16,535 bases of DNA from the NCBI GenBank assembly GCA_036675815.1, contig JAKFEE010000057.1, positions 1 to 16,535 of the forward strand. The letters run 5' to 3'. Below are positions 7,865-14,924 of this stretch, in pieces (position 1 is the first letter of the stretch; each line of letters begins with the position of its first letter). The position numbers and the translations under genes were made by a program. The notes under the pieces are model-generated. The model did not search any database and was not told where the DNA came from. It saw nothing but the letters and a program-made list of their open reading frames with translations. This DNA comes from JAKFEE01 sp036675815 (GTDB taxonomy: Bacteria > Pseudomonadota > Alphaproteobacteria > Rhodospirillales > Magnetospirillaceae).

Positions 7865-7907
7865 AGTTGATACAAAAATAAACCAACTGAGCTGCGAGTT
7901 GGTATCA
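7865..7907. promoter_or_regulatory. Operator-like cluster of inverted and direct half-sites
   Basis: This AT-rich stretch between the divergent paa transcripts holds AGTTGAT (7865-7871), ACCAACT (7882-7888, reverse orientation) and AGTTGGT (7897-7903). The latter two form a perfect inverted repeat around an eight-base spacer. An outer pair, TGATAC (7868-7873) and GTATCA (7902-7907), is also an exact inverted repeat. Half-site centres are about 15-17 bases apart. It overlaps the candidate flavodoxin promoter and lies upstream of the candidate paaG promoter, as expected for a regulator binding site. It does not obviously match the PaaX or PaaR sites I know. Confidence 0.5.
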
Positions 7908-7908
7908 T
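7900..7908 (+). promoter_or_regulatory. Extended -10 promoter element for the flavodoxin gene
   Basis: TGGTATCAT has the extended -10 form TGn followed by TATCAT, which matches the sigma-70 -10 consensus at 5 of 6 positions. No good -35 is seen at 17 bases, as is common with extended -10 promoters. Transcription would start near 7915, about 30 bases before the start codon. The element overlaps the right arm of the operator-like repeat. Confidence 0.4.
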
Positions 7909-7945
7909 AAAAACTACAGCGACGCCCCAACATGTGAGATTGCTC

Positions 7946-8392
7946 ATGAGCGACATACTGATTCTGGTGGGAACCGAGTCCGGCAACGCCCAGATGGTTG
8001 GCGAAATGGTCGGTGACGAGTTGACGCGGCTTGGCCATTCCGCACAGGTAGCAAACGAGGGGGATGCCCAATCGCTGGAATTGGCGCACCGGCCTCTGGT
8101 GCTTATCTGCAGTTCGACGCACGGCGACGGCGAGCTGCCCGACAACATCATGCCCCTGGCGGAGTCCTTGCGGACCGAGCGGCCGGATCTGTCCGGCGTC
8201 CGCTACGGCGTGATCGCCCTCGGCGACACGACGCACGCGCACTTTTGCGCCGCCGGCCGAGAGCTCGACGAAATGTTCGCCGGCCTTGGCGCGCACCGCG
8301 TTGGCGAACGGCTGGAGATCGACGCCTGCGAGACGCCTCTGCCCGATATTGCCGCGGTGGAGTGGGTGAAGGGCTGGGTCGGCCAACTTTGA
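7946..8392 (+). CDS. Flavodoxin / MioC-like FMN-binding protein
   Basis: Small single-domain flavodoxin, expected to bind FMN and shuttle electrons in the cytosol. The 148-residue product has the FMN phosphate loop GTESGNAQ at 9-16 (a variant of the usual TxTGNT), the second loop SSTHGDGELPDN at 56-67, and the third loop GDTTHAHFCAAG at 93-104. The histidine-rich third loop and the THGDGELP phrase are closest to MioC and to the flavodoxin domains of sulfite reductase-type proteins. The ATG at 7946 is preferred; an in-frame GTG at 7934 would add four residues, and the ribosome binding site is weak for both. It is divergent from paaG and 82 bases upstream of paaN, so a link to phenylacetate metabolism is possible but unproven. 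Its stop codon lies in a duplicated 20-bp segment. Confidence 0.88.
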   Translation: MSDILILVGTESGNAQMVGEMVGDELTRLGHSAQVANEGDAQSLELAHRPLVLICSSTHGDGELPDNIMPLAESLRTERPDLSGVRYGVIALGDTTHAHFCAAGRELDEMFAGLGAHRVGERLEIDACETPLPDIAAVEWVKGWVGQL

Positions 8393-8421
8393 CCGGCAAG
8401 TGCCAACTTTGACCGGCAAGT
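8382..8421. repeat. Exact 20-bp tandem duplication across the flavodoxin stop codon
   Basis: The 20-base unit GCCAACTTTGACCGGCAAGT occurs at 8382-8401 and again, without a mismatch, at 8402-8421. The first copy contains the last codons and TGA stop of the flavodoxin gene. The second copy lies wholly downstream, so the protein is not altered. Two perfect copies indicate a recent duplication or one kept by selection. Confidence 0.95.
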
Positions 8422-8474
8422 GATTGTTGACGCGGCGCGCGTGCGGGCCGCGCGTACCACACCAGGAGGAACAC

Positions 8475-10127
8475 ATGTCTGACTTCTTCGCACGCCACCA
8501 GGACAAGCTGCAGGGGGCGCTGGAGGCGATAAGGCGGCGCGGCTTCTGGAGTGCTTACTCCGAATCGGCCAAGGCCTATGGCGATCTCGGCGCCGCCGAG
8601 GAGGCGTTCCAGGCGCGCCTGAACAAGCCTTTCGCCATCAGCCAACCCGCCACGGAAACGGTGGCCGGCGAACGAAGCCCTTATGGCTTCGATTTGGGCA
8701 TTGCCTATCCGCGCGCAGACGTACCGGCACTGATCGAAGCGTCGCGGGCCGCCGCGCGGGTGTGGCGGCGGGTGAGCATCGAGGAACGCACCGGCATCTG
8801 CCTGGAAATTCTCGATCGCTTGAACCAGCGCAGCCCCGAGATGGCGCACGCCGTCATGCACACCACCGGCCAGCCGCTGATGATGGCCTTTCAGGCTGCC
8901 GGGCCGCATGCCCAGGAGCGGGGGCTGGAGGCGGTGGCCTATGCCTATGACGCCATGCGCCTGGTGCCGACCTCGGTGCGCTGGGAAAAGCCCCAGGGCA
9001 GGGGCGAGCCGATCCGCCTCGACAAGACCTATCACATCGTGCCGCGCGGCATCGGCGTCGTCATAGGCTGCGCCACCTTCCCCACCTGGAACGGCTATCC
9101 CGGCCTGTTCGCCAGCCTCGTCACCGGCAACACCATCATCGCCAAGCCGCACCCGTCGGTGGTGCTGCCGCTGGCACTGTCGGTGGCGGTGGCGCGCGAG
9201 GTGCTGGCCGAAGCCGGTATGCCGGAAGACATCGTGCAACTCGCCGTCGACAGCGCCGACCGGCCGGTGGCGCAGGAACTGGCCATGCGGCCCGAGGTCG
9301 GCATCATCGACTTCACCGGCAGCTCCAGCTTCGGCGACTGGCTCGAGCAGAACGCCCGTCATGCCCAGGTTTATACCGAGAAGGCGGGAGTGAACTTCGC
9401 CGTCATCGACAGCCCGCCCGATTTCGACGGAATGCTGAAGAACTTGGCCTTCTCGTTGTCGCTGTACTCTGGCCAGATGTGCACGACGCCGCAAAATCTC
9501 TGGGTTTCCGAGGGCGGCATCGATACGGCGCAGGGTCATCTGAGTTTCGATGAGACCGCCGGCGCCATCGCCAAGGCGCTGGACGATTTCCTGGCGGTGC
9601 CCGAGCGGGCGGTGGAGATCCTGGGCGCCATCCAGTCCGAAGCGACGGCGGCGCGCATCGAGGAGGCGCAGGGGCTGGGAACGGTGGTGCTGCCGTCGCG
9701 GTCGCTGACCCATCCCAAGTATCCGGGGGCACGCATCCGTACCCCGCTGGTGCTCAAGGTGACGGCCGCCGAGGCCGCCGCTTACGGCCGGGAGTGCTTC
9801 GGCCCGGTGGTCTTCGTGATCGCGGCCGCGTCCACCGATGCCGCCCTCGAGCGGGCGACCGCCATGGCGCAGGACAAAGGCGCCATCACCGCGGCCGTCT
9901 ACTCGTCGGACAGGGAGGTGCTGGCGAAGGCGGAGGACCTATGTGCCGACGCAGGCGTGGCCCTGTCGTGCAACCTGACCGGCAACATCTACGTCAACCA
10001 GTCGGCGGCGTTCAGTGATTTCCACGCCTCCGGCGCCAACCCCGCGGCCAATGCCTCATTGACCGACAGCGCCTTCGTCGCCGGGCGATTCCGGGTGGTG
10101 CAAAGCCGCCAGCCGGTGGCCGCCTGA
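8475..10127 (+). CDS. paaN: Phenylacetic acid degradation protein PaaN (aldehyde dehydrogenase family)
   Basis: A stand-alone PaaN of the aldehyde dehydrogenase superfamily (the group modelled as TIGR02288), found in bacteria with phenylacetate operons. A plausible role is NAD(P)-dependent oxidation of the reactive semialdehyde formed when the oxepin ring opens; that role is inferred. The 550-residue product has the nucleophile Cys336 in LYSGQMCTTPQN, the FTGSSSFGDWLE segment (280-291) of the nucleotide-binding fold, and Glu302 in TEKAGVN, at the position of the ELGG general base. It has no C-terminal MaoC-like hydratase domain, unlike the fused PaaZ, so a separate hydratase would be needed. 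The ATG at 8475 has a strong AGGAGGA at 8464-8470. It probably shares a transcript with the flavodoxin gene. Confidence 0.88.
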   Translation: MSDFFARHQDKLQGALEAIRRRGFWSAYSESAKAYGDLGAAEEAFQARLNKPFAISQPATETVAGERSPYGFDLGIAYPRADVPALIEASRAAARVWRRVSIEERTGICLEILDRLNQRSPEMAHAVMHTTGQPLMMAFQAAGPHAQERGLEAVAYAYDAMRLVPTSVRWEKPQGRGEPIRLDKTYHIVPRGIGVVIGCATFPTWNGYPGLFASLVTGNTIIAKPHPSVVLPLALSVAVAREVLAEAGMPEDIVQLAVDSADRPVAQELAMRPEVGIIDFTGSSSFGDWLEQNARHAQVYTEKAGVNFAVIDSPPDFDGMLKNLAFSLSLYSGQMCTTPQNLWVSEGGIDTAQGHLSFDETAGAIAKALDDFLAVPERAVEILGAIQSEATAARIEEAQGLGTVVLPSRSLTHPKYPGARIRTPLVLKVTAAEAAAYGRECFGPVVFVIAAASTDAALERATAMAQDKGAITAAVYSSDREVLAKAEDLCADAGVALSCNLTGNIYVNQSAAFSDFHASGANPAANASLTDSAFVAGRFRVVQSRQPVAA

Positions 10128-10133
10128 TGGCCT

Positions 10134-10164
10134 GGCGCCCCTTCCCGCGGCGGGAGGGGGCGCC
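10134..10164. terminator. Strong hairpin between convergent genes, probable bidirectional terminator
   Basis: A 14-bp stem with a single G-T type mismatch (10134-10147 with 10151-10164) and a three-base loop fills the 40-base gap between the paaN stop and the stop of the convergent small gene. On the plus strand it is followed only by TCTTC, so the U-tract is poor. Its position makes a terminator role likely. Confidence 0.6.
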
Positions 10165-10167
10165 TCT

Positions 10168-10482
10168 TCATGCAGCGACGTTTGATGACGTGCCTTCGTA
10201 TATCACCGCAGGGCCGAGACCGCTCAGGCTGAACAGTTGGAAAGCGTGATGGCCATCGGCATCTAGGACGCGCAACGCGTCCGTCTGGCGGAGATCGCCC
10301 ACCACCGCTTCGTAATGATGACCGTAGCGGCTGCGGACTTCCTCCAGCGGAAGTTCATGGCCGATGAACTTCGTCACCCCCTTGGCGCGCAGGCCGTTCA
10401 ACACGTCCGGGTGGTCGATGGAGTCGCGTTCCGTCAGCATCACCAACGGCCCGCCTCCGGTGAAGAGCATTGCAGCCTTCAT
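10168..10482 (-). CDS. Conserved-looking small protein of unknown function
   Basis: I do not recognise a named family with confidence. The 104-residue product starts MKAAMLFTGGGPLVMLTERD and contains a central segment (residues 31-75) rich in charged residues, with KFIGHELPLEEVRSRYG and RVLDADG. It has no signal peptide, membrane segment or cysteine and is probably cytosolic. I recall similar small proteins annotated only as hypothetical in other alphaproteobacteria, but cannot verify that here. The start is chosen at 10482 because GGAGG sits seven bases upstream; the frame is open further upstream to 10560, but the extension looks non-coding. It lies 78 bases downstream of glgC on the same strand and could be co-transcribed with it. 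Confidence 0.72.
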   Translation of the reverse strand: MKAAMLFTGGGPLVMLTERDSIDHPDVLNGLRAKGVTKFIGHELPLEEVRSRYGHHYEAVVGDLRQTDALRVLDADGHHAFQLFSLSGLGPAVIYEGTSSNVAA

Positions 10483-10490
10483 GGCGAATC

Positions 10491-10505
10491 CTCCATGAGA
10501 TGGAG
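10491..10505 (-). promoter_or_regulatory. Hairpin covering the ribosome binding site of the small gene
   Basis: On the minus strand CTCCAT and ATGGAG form a perfect 6-bp stem with a three-base loop. The ATGGAG arm contains part of the Shine-Dalgarno sequence ATGGAGGA that serves the start codon at 10482. Folding would partly hide the ribosome binding site. Whether this controls translation is inference. Confidence 0.35.
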
Positions 10506-10529
10506 TTCCTGCCCTTGATGTAGGGAATG

Positions 10530-10550
10530 GCGGGAGCGACACAATCCCGC
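10530..10550. repeat. Short inverted repeat between glgC and the small gene
   Basis: GCGGGA (10530-10535) and TCCCGC (10545-10550) form a perfect 6-bp stem with a nine-base loop, 10-31 bases past the glgC stop codon. No T-run follows on the minus strand, so it is at best a weak termination or RNA-stability element. Confidence 0.35.
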
Positions 10551-10560
10551 GGAAGGCCAC

Positions 10561-11850
10561 TCAGCCGATCAGTTTGCGCAACATGTCCGCGGTGACCAGG
10601 GTGATCCCCTTGCTCGTGTGGTGAAAGCGCACGCCATCGAGGGCGGCATCTTCACCGACCACCATCCCTGGCGGAATGACGCAGCCGGTATCGACGATGC
10701 AGCGGCGCAACCGGCTGTGGCGGCCGAGATCGACGTTGGGCAGGAGCACCGAATCCTCGATCAGGCAATAGCTGTTGACGCGGACGTTCGAGAACAGCAG
10801 GGAGCGCCGCACGGTCGAGCCCGAAATGATGCAGCCGCCCGATACCATGGAATCGACGCTCATGCCGCGGCGATTGTCGGAATCGAACACGAACTTCGCC
10901 GGTGGCAGCTGCTCCTGGTATGTCCAGATCGGCCAGTTCGTGTCGTATAGATTGAGATCGGGAGTGATGGTGGTGAGGTCGATGTTGGCCTCCCAATAGG
11001 CGTCGACGGTGCCGACGTCGCGCCAGTAGGGGTCCTTGACCAATCCGTCCCTGACGCAGGAGTCGCCGAAGCGGTGGGCGATTACCTTGAAGCGCCCGAT
11101 CAGCGATGGGATGACGTTCTTGCCGAAATCGTGTTCCGACGCGGGGTCGCCGGTATCGCGCTCGAGATGGTCGTAAAGGAAGCGGGCTCGAAAGACGTAG
11201 ATGCCCATGCTGGCCAATGCCCGATCCGGCTGGCCGGGGATCGGTTTGGGATCGGCCGGTTTCTCCGCGAACTCCACCACGTTCATGGCTTCGTTCACGG
11301 CCATGACGCCAAAGCCGCTGGCCTCCTCGCGCGGCACCTCGATGCATGCGACCGTCACATCGGCGCCGGTGGTGATGTGCGCCGCCAGCATCTTGCCGTA
11401 ATCCATCTTGTAGACGTGGTCGCCGGCGAGCACGAGCACGTGATCGGGATCGTGAGCGCGGATGATGTCGAGGTTCTGATAAACCGCGTCGGCGGTGCCG
11501 CGGTACCAGTTCTCGCCGGTCGTCCGCTGCTGTGCCGGCAACAGCTCGATGAATTCACCGAACTCGCCGCGCAGGAAGCCCCAGCCGCGCTGAACGTGCT
11601 GGATCAAGCTGTGGGCCTTGTATTGCGTCAGCACGCCGATGCGGCGGATGCCTGAATTTATGCAGTTGGAGAGTGTGAAGTCGATGATGCGGAACTTGCC
11701 GGCGAAGGGTACGGCCGGCTTGGCATGCCAGTCCGTCAGGTTCTTCAGGCGGCTGCCGCGTCCGCCGGCCAACACCAGGGCCAGCGTCTTGCGCAGGTGG
11801 CGCGGCATGTCGAGGGGGGCGGCTGTCGCTGTTTCCGGCTCTTCGTACAT
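10561..11850 (-). CDS. glgC: Glucose-1-phosphate adenylyltransferase (ADP-glucose pyrophosphorylase)
   Basis: Makes ADP-glucose from ATP and glucose-1-phosphate, the rate-setting step of bacterial glycogen synthesis; the enzyme is a cytosolic homotetramer under allosteric control. The 429-residue product matches the usual length. The nucleotidyltransferase domain shows LAGGRGSRL (27-35), the GDHVYKMDY segment (143-151) with catalytic Asp150, and FAEKPA (194-199) with Lys197 for glucose-1-phosphate binding. The C-terminal third carries the left-handed beta-helix pattern (SGGCIISGSTVRRSLL and following). The start is the ATG at 11848-11850 with GAGGGA upstream; a TTG at 11907 would add 19 residues that do not look like the family. 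It is divergent from glgA across 169 bases. Confidence 0.96.
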   Translation of the reverse strand: MYEEPETATAAPLDMPRHLRKTLALVLAGGRGSRLKNLTDWHAKPAVPFAGKFRIIDFTLSNCINSGIRRIGVLTQYKAHSLIQHVQRGWGFLRGEFGEFIELLPAQQRTTGENWYRGTADAVYQNLDIIRAHDPDHVLVLAGDHVYKMDYGKMLAAHITTGADVTVACIEVPREEASGFGVMAVNEAMNVVEFAEKPADPKPIPGQPDRALASMGIYVFRARFLYDHLERDTGDPASEHDFGKNVIPSLIGRFKVIAHRFGDSCVRDGLVKDPYWRDVGTVDAYWEANIDLTTITPDLNLYDTNWPIWTYQEQLPPAKFVFDSDNRRGMSVDSMVSGGCIISGSTVRRSLLFSNVRVNSYCLIEDSVLLPNVDLGRHSRLRRCIVDTGCVIPPGMVVGEDAALDGVRFHHTSKGITLVTADMLRKLIG

Positions 11851-11953
11851 GCGATGGCGTCCCTCGACTACGCACACGACCGTGCCATAGACGCTGCCGA
11901 ACAACAATATGAGCCCAGAGCGCTAATCCCTTCGCAGCATACGGCGGGGAGCC

Positions 11954-11982
11954 TTTTGCCGGCCCGGCCTTTCGGTTAGGCT
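11954..11982 (+). promoter_or_regulatory. Candidate promoter for glgA-otsA-glk
   Basis: TAGGCT (11977-11982) lies 15-17 bases after a TTTTGCCG stretch (11954-11961), and transcription from here would give a leader of about 30 bases before glgA. The same TAGGCT hexamer is found at the candidate paaG promoter. Matches to the sigma-70 consensus are partial. Confidence 0.3.
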
Positions 11983-12019
11983 GCCTATCTACGTTCGCCG
12001 CCGTCCATGGGGGAGAGGC

Positions 12020-13465
12020 ATGCGCGTCCTGTTCGTCACGTCCGAGGCCTTTCCGCTGATGAAGACGGGGGGGCTGGGTGATGTCTCCGGGGCCCTGCCC
12101 GCAGCTCTGGCCGAGATCGGCGTCGATCTTCGCCTCCTGCTGCCTGCCTACCCCGAAGCGCTGGCCAAGGTGCGCCAGCCTCGGCTGATTGGGCGACTCG
12201 GTGAGGTTCTGGGTGTCGGCCAGACCGAGGTGATCGAAGGCGAGATGCCCGACAGTGGCATGAGGGTGTGGCTGCTCGACAATCCCCTGTACCGGCGCGA
12301 TGGCGGCCCCTATCAGGACGCGAATGGTCGTGACTGGCCCGACAATGCCCTGCGCTTCGGGTTGTTGTCGTGGGCTGCCGCATGGCTTTCCGCCGACCTC
12401 AGCCCGATCGCCTGGCGCCCCGACGTGTTGCATGTGCACGATTGGCAAGCCGCGCTGGCACCCGCCTATGTCAAGGTGTGGCTGGGGCGGCGCCCGGGGT
12501 CGGTGTTGACCATCCACAACATCGCCTACCAAGGCAACTTCCCGCCGGATATGGTCGGGCGCCTCGAACTCCCGCCCGAGACCTACGCGATCGATGGCGT
12601 CGAATTCCACGGCCGCCTGGGTTTTCTCAAGGCCGGTTGCTTTTATGCCGACCGCCTGACCACCGTCAGCCCGACCTATGCGCGCGAGATCCAGTCGGGT
12701 CCGGCCGGTTGTGGCCTGGACGGGCTGCTCGCCCACCGCGGGGCCGATCTGTCGGGCATCCTCAATGGCGTCGACTATTCGGTCTGGAACCCGGCGAGCG
12801 ATCCGCATCTGCCGCGTAGCTTCGGCCATGACCTTGTCGGCAAGCCCGAGGTGAAACGCGCGCTACAGGCCGAATTGGGCCTGGAAGCGCGGCCGGATGC
12901 GCCGCTGTTCGTCATCGTCAGCCGGCTGACGCATCACAAGGGGACCGACCTCGTGCTGGCGGCCATGCCATTCCTGCTGCACCATGGCGGCCAGCTGGCG
13001 GTGCTGGGGACGGGCGAGCATCACATGGAGCAGGCGTTCCAGATGCTCGCACAGCAGCATCCCGGGCGTGTGGCCGCGCACATCGGCTATGACGAGCCGC
13101 TGGCGCATCGGATGATCGCCGGTGGCGACATCTTGGTGATGCCGTCGCGAAGCGAGCCATGCGGGCTGACGCAGATGTATGCGCTGCGCTATGGCACTGT
13201 GCCGCTGGTTCACTATGCCGGCGGTCTCGCCGATACCGTCGTCGACGTTACCTACGATACCATGCTTGGCGGCACCGCCACCGGCTTGGTGTTTCGCCAC
13301 GCCGATCTTGGCGGCCTGCAGTGGTGCCTCGACCGCGCCTTCGGCCTGTACGGCCACCCCGACCAATGGCGCCGCATCCGCGCCAATGGCCCGAGGCAGG
13401 ACTTCAGTTGGCGCAGTTCGGCCGAGCGCTATCATGAGCTTTATCGCTCCCTTGCACCACAGTGA
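12020..13465 (+). CDS. glgA: Glycogen synthase (ADP-glucose-dependent)
   Basis: GT5-family glycosyltransferase that extends alpha-1,4-glucan chains from ADP-glucose. The 481-residue product is full length for bacterial GlgA. Visible are the N-terminal ADP-glucose loop KTGGLGDVSGALP (15-27), HDWQ (140-143), TIHNIAYQG (164-172), SRLTHHKG (301-308) with Arg302 and Lys307 as phosphate-binding residues, and the C-terminal signature SEPCGLTQMYALRYG (378-392) with Glu379 and Cys381. The ATG at 12020 follows GGGGGAGAGGC. It is divergent from glgC, which supplies its substrate, and leads a plus-strand run with otsA (70-base gap) and glk. No branching or debranching enzyme gene is in the window. Confidence 0.96.
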   Translation: MRVLFVTSEAFPLMKTGGLGDVSGALPAALAEIGVDLRLLLPAYPEALAKVRQPRLIGRLGEVLGVGQTEVIEGEMPDSGMRVWLLDNPLYRRDGGPYQDANGRDWPDNALRFGLLSWAAAWLSADLSPIAWRPDVLHVHDWQAALAPAYVKVWLGRRPGSVLTIHNIAYQGNFPPDMVGRLELPPETYAIDGVEFHGRLGFLKAGCFYADRLTTVSPTYAREIQSGPAGCGLDGLLAHRGADLSGILNGVDYSVWNPASDPHLPRSFGHDLVGKPEVKRALQAELGLEARPDAPLFVIVSRLTHHKGTDLVLAAMPFLLHHGGQLAVLGTGEHHMEQAFQMLAQQHPGRVAAHIGYDEPLAHRMIAGGDILVMPSRSEPCGLTQMYALRYGTVPLVHYAGGLADTVVDVTYDTMLGGTATGLVFRHADLGGLQWCLDRAFGLYGHPDQWRRIRANGPRQDFSWRSSAERYHELYRSLAPQ

Positions 13466-13535
13466 AGCTGGACGGCGCCCGCCCGTGCGCCCAATTCCAA
13501 GGCATTGGCCCTAAGGACCGTTGGAAGGAGGGGGC

Positions 13536-14924
13536 GTGAGGCGCTTGGTGGTGGTTTCGAACCGGGTGGCATTACCCAACGAGAGCGCCAGGGCCGGCGG
13601 CTTGGCCGTGGCCTTGCAGGAAGCCCTGCAGCAGAACGGCGGTATCTGGTTCGGATGGAGCGGCAAGATCGCCGGCCATACCCTCGAAAAACCGGGAATT
13701 GTCCAGGAGGGTGCGGTGACCTATGCCGTCCTCGACCTGAACCGCAAAGATCATGCCGAATACTACAGTGGCTATGCCAACCGAACGCTGTGGCCAATCT
13801 TCCATTACCGCATCGATCTCGCCGACTTCGATCGCGAAAACTACACCGGCTATCTGCGGGTCAACACGCTGTTTGCCGACCGCCTGCTCCCCCTGCTGCG
13901 CGCCGACGACGACATATGGGTCCACGACTATCATCTCATCCCACTTGCCGAGGAACTGCGCAATCGCGGGGTGCGTCAGCGCATCGGCTTCTTCCTGCAT
14001 ACGCCGTTTCCGGCGATGGAAACCCTGCTGGTGCTTCCTGGGCATGAGCGCGTCGCCCGCTCGCTGTGCGCTTATGACGTCGTCGGCTTCCAAAGCATCA
14101 ACGATCTTCGCGCCTTCCATGACTACATCACGCTCGAGGCCAAGGGCGAGGTGCTGTCCAACGGCCTGGTCACCGCTTACGATCGGTGCCTGCGCGCCGA
14201 GGTGTTTCCCATCGGCATCGAGGTCGAGCCGCTGGTTCAGGCGGCCGAAGACAGCGTCAGGCTGGCGGCGATCAAGAGGCTGCGCAAGAATTTCGACGAA
14301 TGCCGGCTGATGATCGGGGTCGATCGCCTCGACTATTCCAAAGGTTTGCCGCAGCGTTTCAAGTCGTTCGAGCGATTTCTTGAGAAATACCCTCAATATT
14401 GCGGCAAGGCCAGCTTGATGCAGATCGCGCCGTCGTCGCGAAGCGAGGTTCCGGAATACCTGCAGATCCGCCGCACGCTCGAGGCCGAGGCCGGGCACAT
14501 CAATGGCCGGTTTGCCAGCTTCGACTGGACGCCGTTGCACTACCTCAATTCCAGCTTCCAGCGGGAAACCCTGGCCGGCTTTTACCGCTTCAGCCAAGTC
14601 GGCGTGGTCACGCCCTTGCGCGATGGCATGAACCTCGTGGCCAAGGAATACGTGGCGGCGCAGGATCCGCAACGGCCAGGGGTGCTGATCCTGTCACGTT
14701 TCGCCGGCGCCGCCCGCCATCTCGACGCGGCGCTGCTGGTCAATCCCTACGATTGGGAGGCCGTGGCCGACGCCATGGCGCGGGCCGTCGAAATGCCGTT
14801 GGAGGAACGCAAGGAGCGCTGGCAGGATCTGATGCGGGCGGTGCGCGCCACCTCGCTCGATCGCTGGCGCGACAGTTTCCTGACGATGCTGCGCCAGGCA
14901 CCATTCACCGCCGAGGCAGCATGA
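13536..14924 (+). CDS. otsA: Trehalose-6-phosphate synthase OtsA
   Basis: GT20 glycosyltransferase joining nucleotide-activated glucose to glucose-6-phosphate to form trehalose-6-phosphate, for osmotic and desiccation protection. The 462-residue product contains VSNRV (7-11), the GGLA loop (21-24), WFGWSG (38-43), YYSGYANRTLWP (77-88), HDYHL (130-134) with the acceptor-site aspartate, GFFLHTPFP (151-159), GVDRLDYSKG (261-270) with Arg264 and Lys269 for the donor phosphates, and LRDGMNLVAKEY (361-372). The start is taken as the GTG at 13536 because GGAGGGGG precedes it; a TTG at 13521 would place the ribosome binding site inside the gene. Its stop overlaps the glk start by four bases. No otsB phosphatase is nearby. 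A glucosylglycerol-phosphate synthase is a less likely alternative. Confidence 0.94.
   Translation: MRRLVVVSNRVALPNESARAGGLAVALQEALQQNGGIWFGWSGKIAGHTLEKPGIVQEGAVTYAVLDLNRKDHAEYYSGYANRTLWPIFHYRIDLADFDRENYTGYLRVNTLFADRLLPLLRADDDIWVHDYHLIPLAEELRNRGVRQRIGFFLHTPFPAMETLLVLPGHERVARSLCAYDVVGFQSINDLRAFHDYITLEAKGEVLSNGLVTAYDRCLRAEVFPIGIEVEPLVQAAEDSVRLAAIKRLRKNFDECRLMIGVDRLDYSKGLPQRFKSFERFLEKYPQYCGKASLMQIAPSSRSEVPEYLQIRRTLEAEAGHINGRFASFDWTPLHYLNSSFQRETLAGFYRFSQVGVVTPLRDGMNLVAKEYVAAQDPQRPGVLILSRFAGAARHLDAALLVNPYDWEAVADAMARAVEMPLEERKERWQDLMRAVRATSLDRWRDSFLTMLRQAPFTAEAA

Noticed and set aside
7932..7937. ATGTGA minimal start-stop upstream of the flavodoxin gene
   Set aside because: It has no ribosome binding site and is expected by chance; it was considered as a regulatory mini-ORF but nothing else supports that.
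8148..9713. A 521-codon open frame antisense to the flavodoxin and paaN genes
   Set aside because: No recognisable motif, low-complexity composition, and the opposite strand encodes well-supported proteins.
13572..14672. A 366-codon minus-strand frame
   Set aside because: It is fully antisense to otsA, which has all GT20 motifs, and shows no motif of its own.
14399..14920. N-terminal extension of the glk frame
   Set aside because: It is an alternative frame within otsA; the ATGA overlap at 14921 and the DIGGTN motif close behind it fix the true start.
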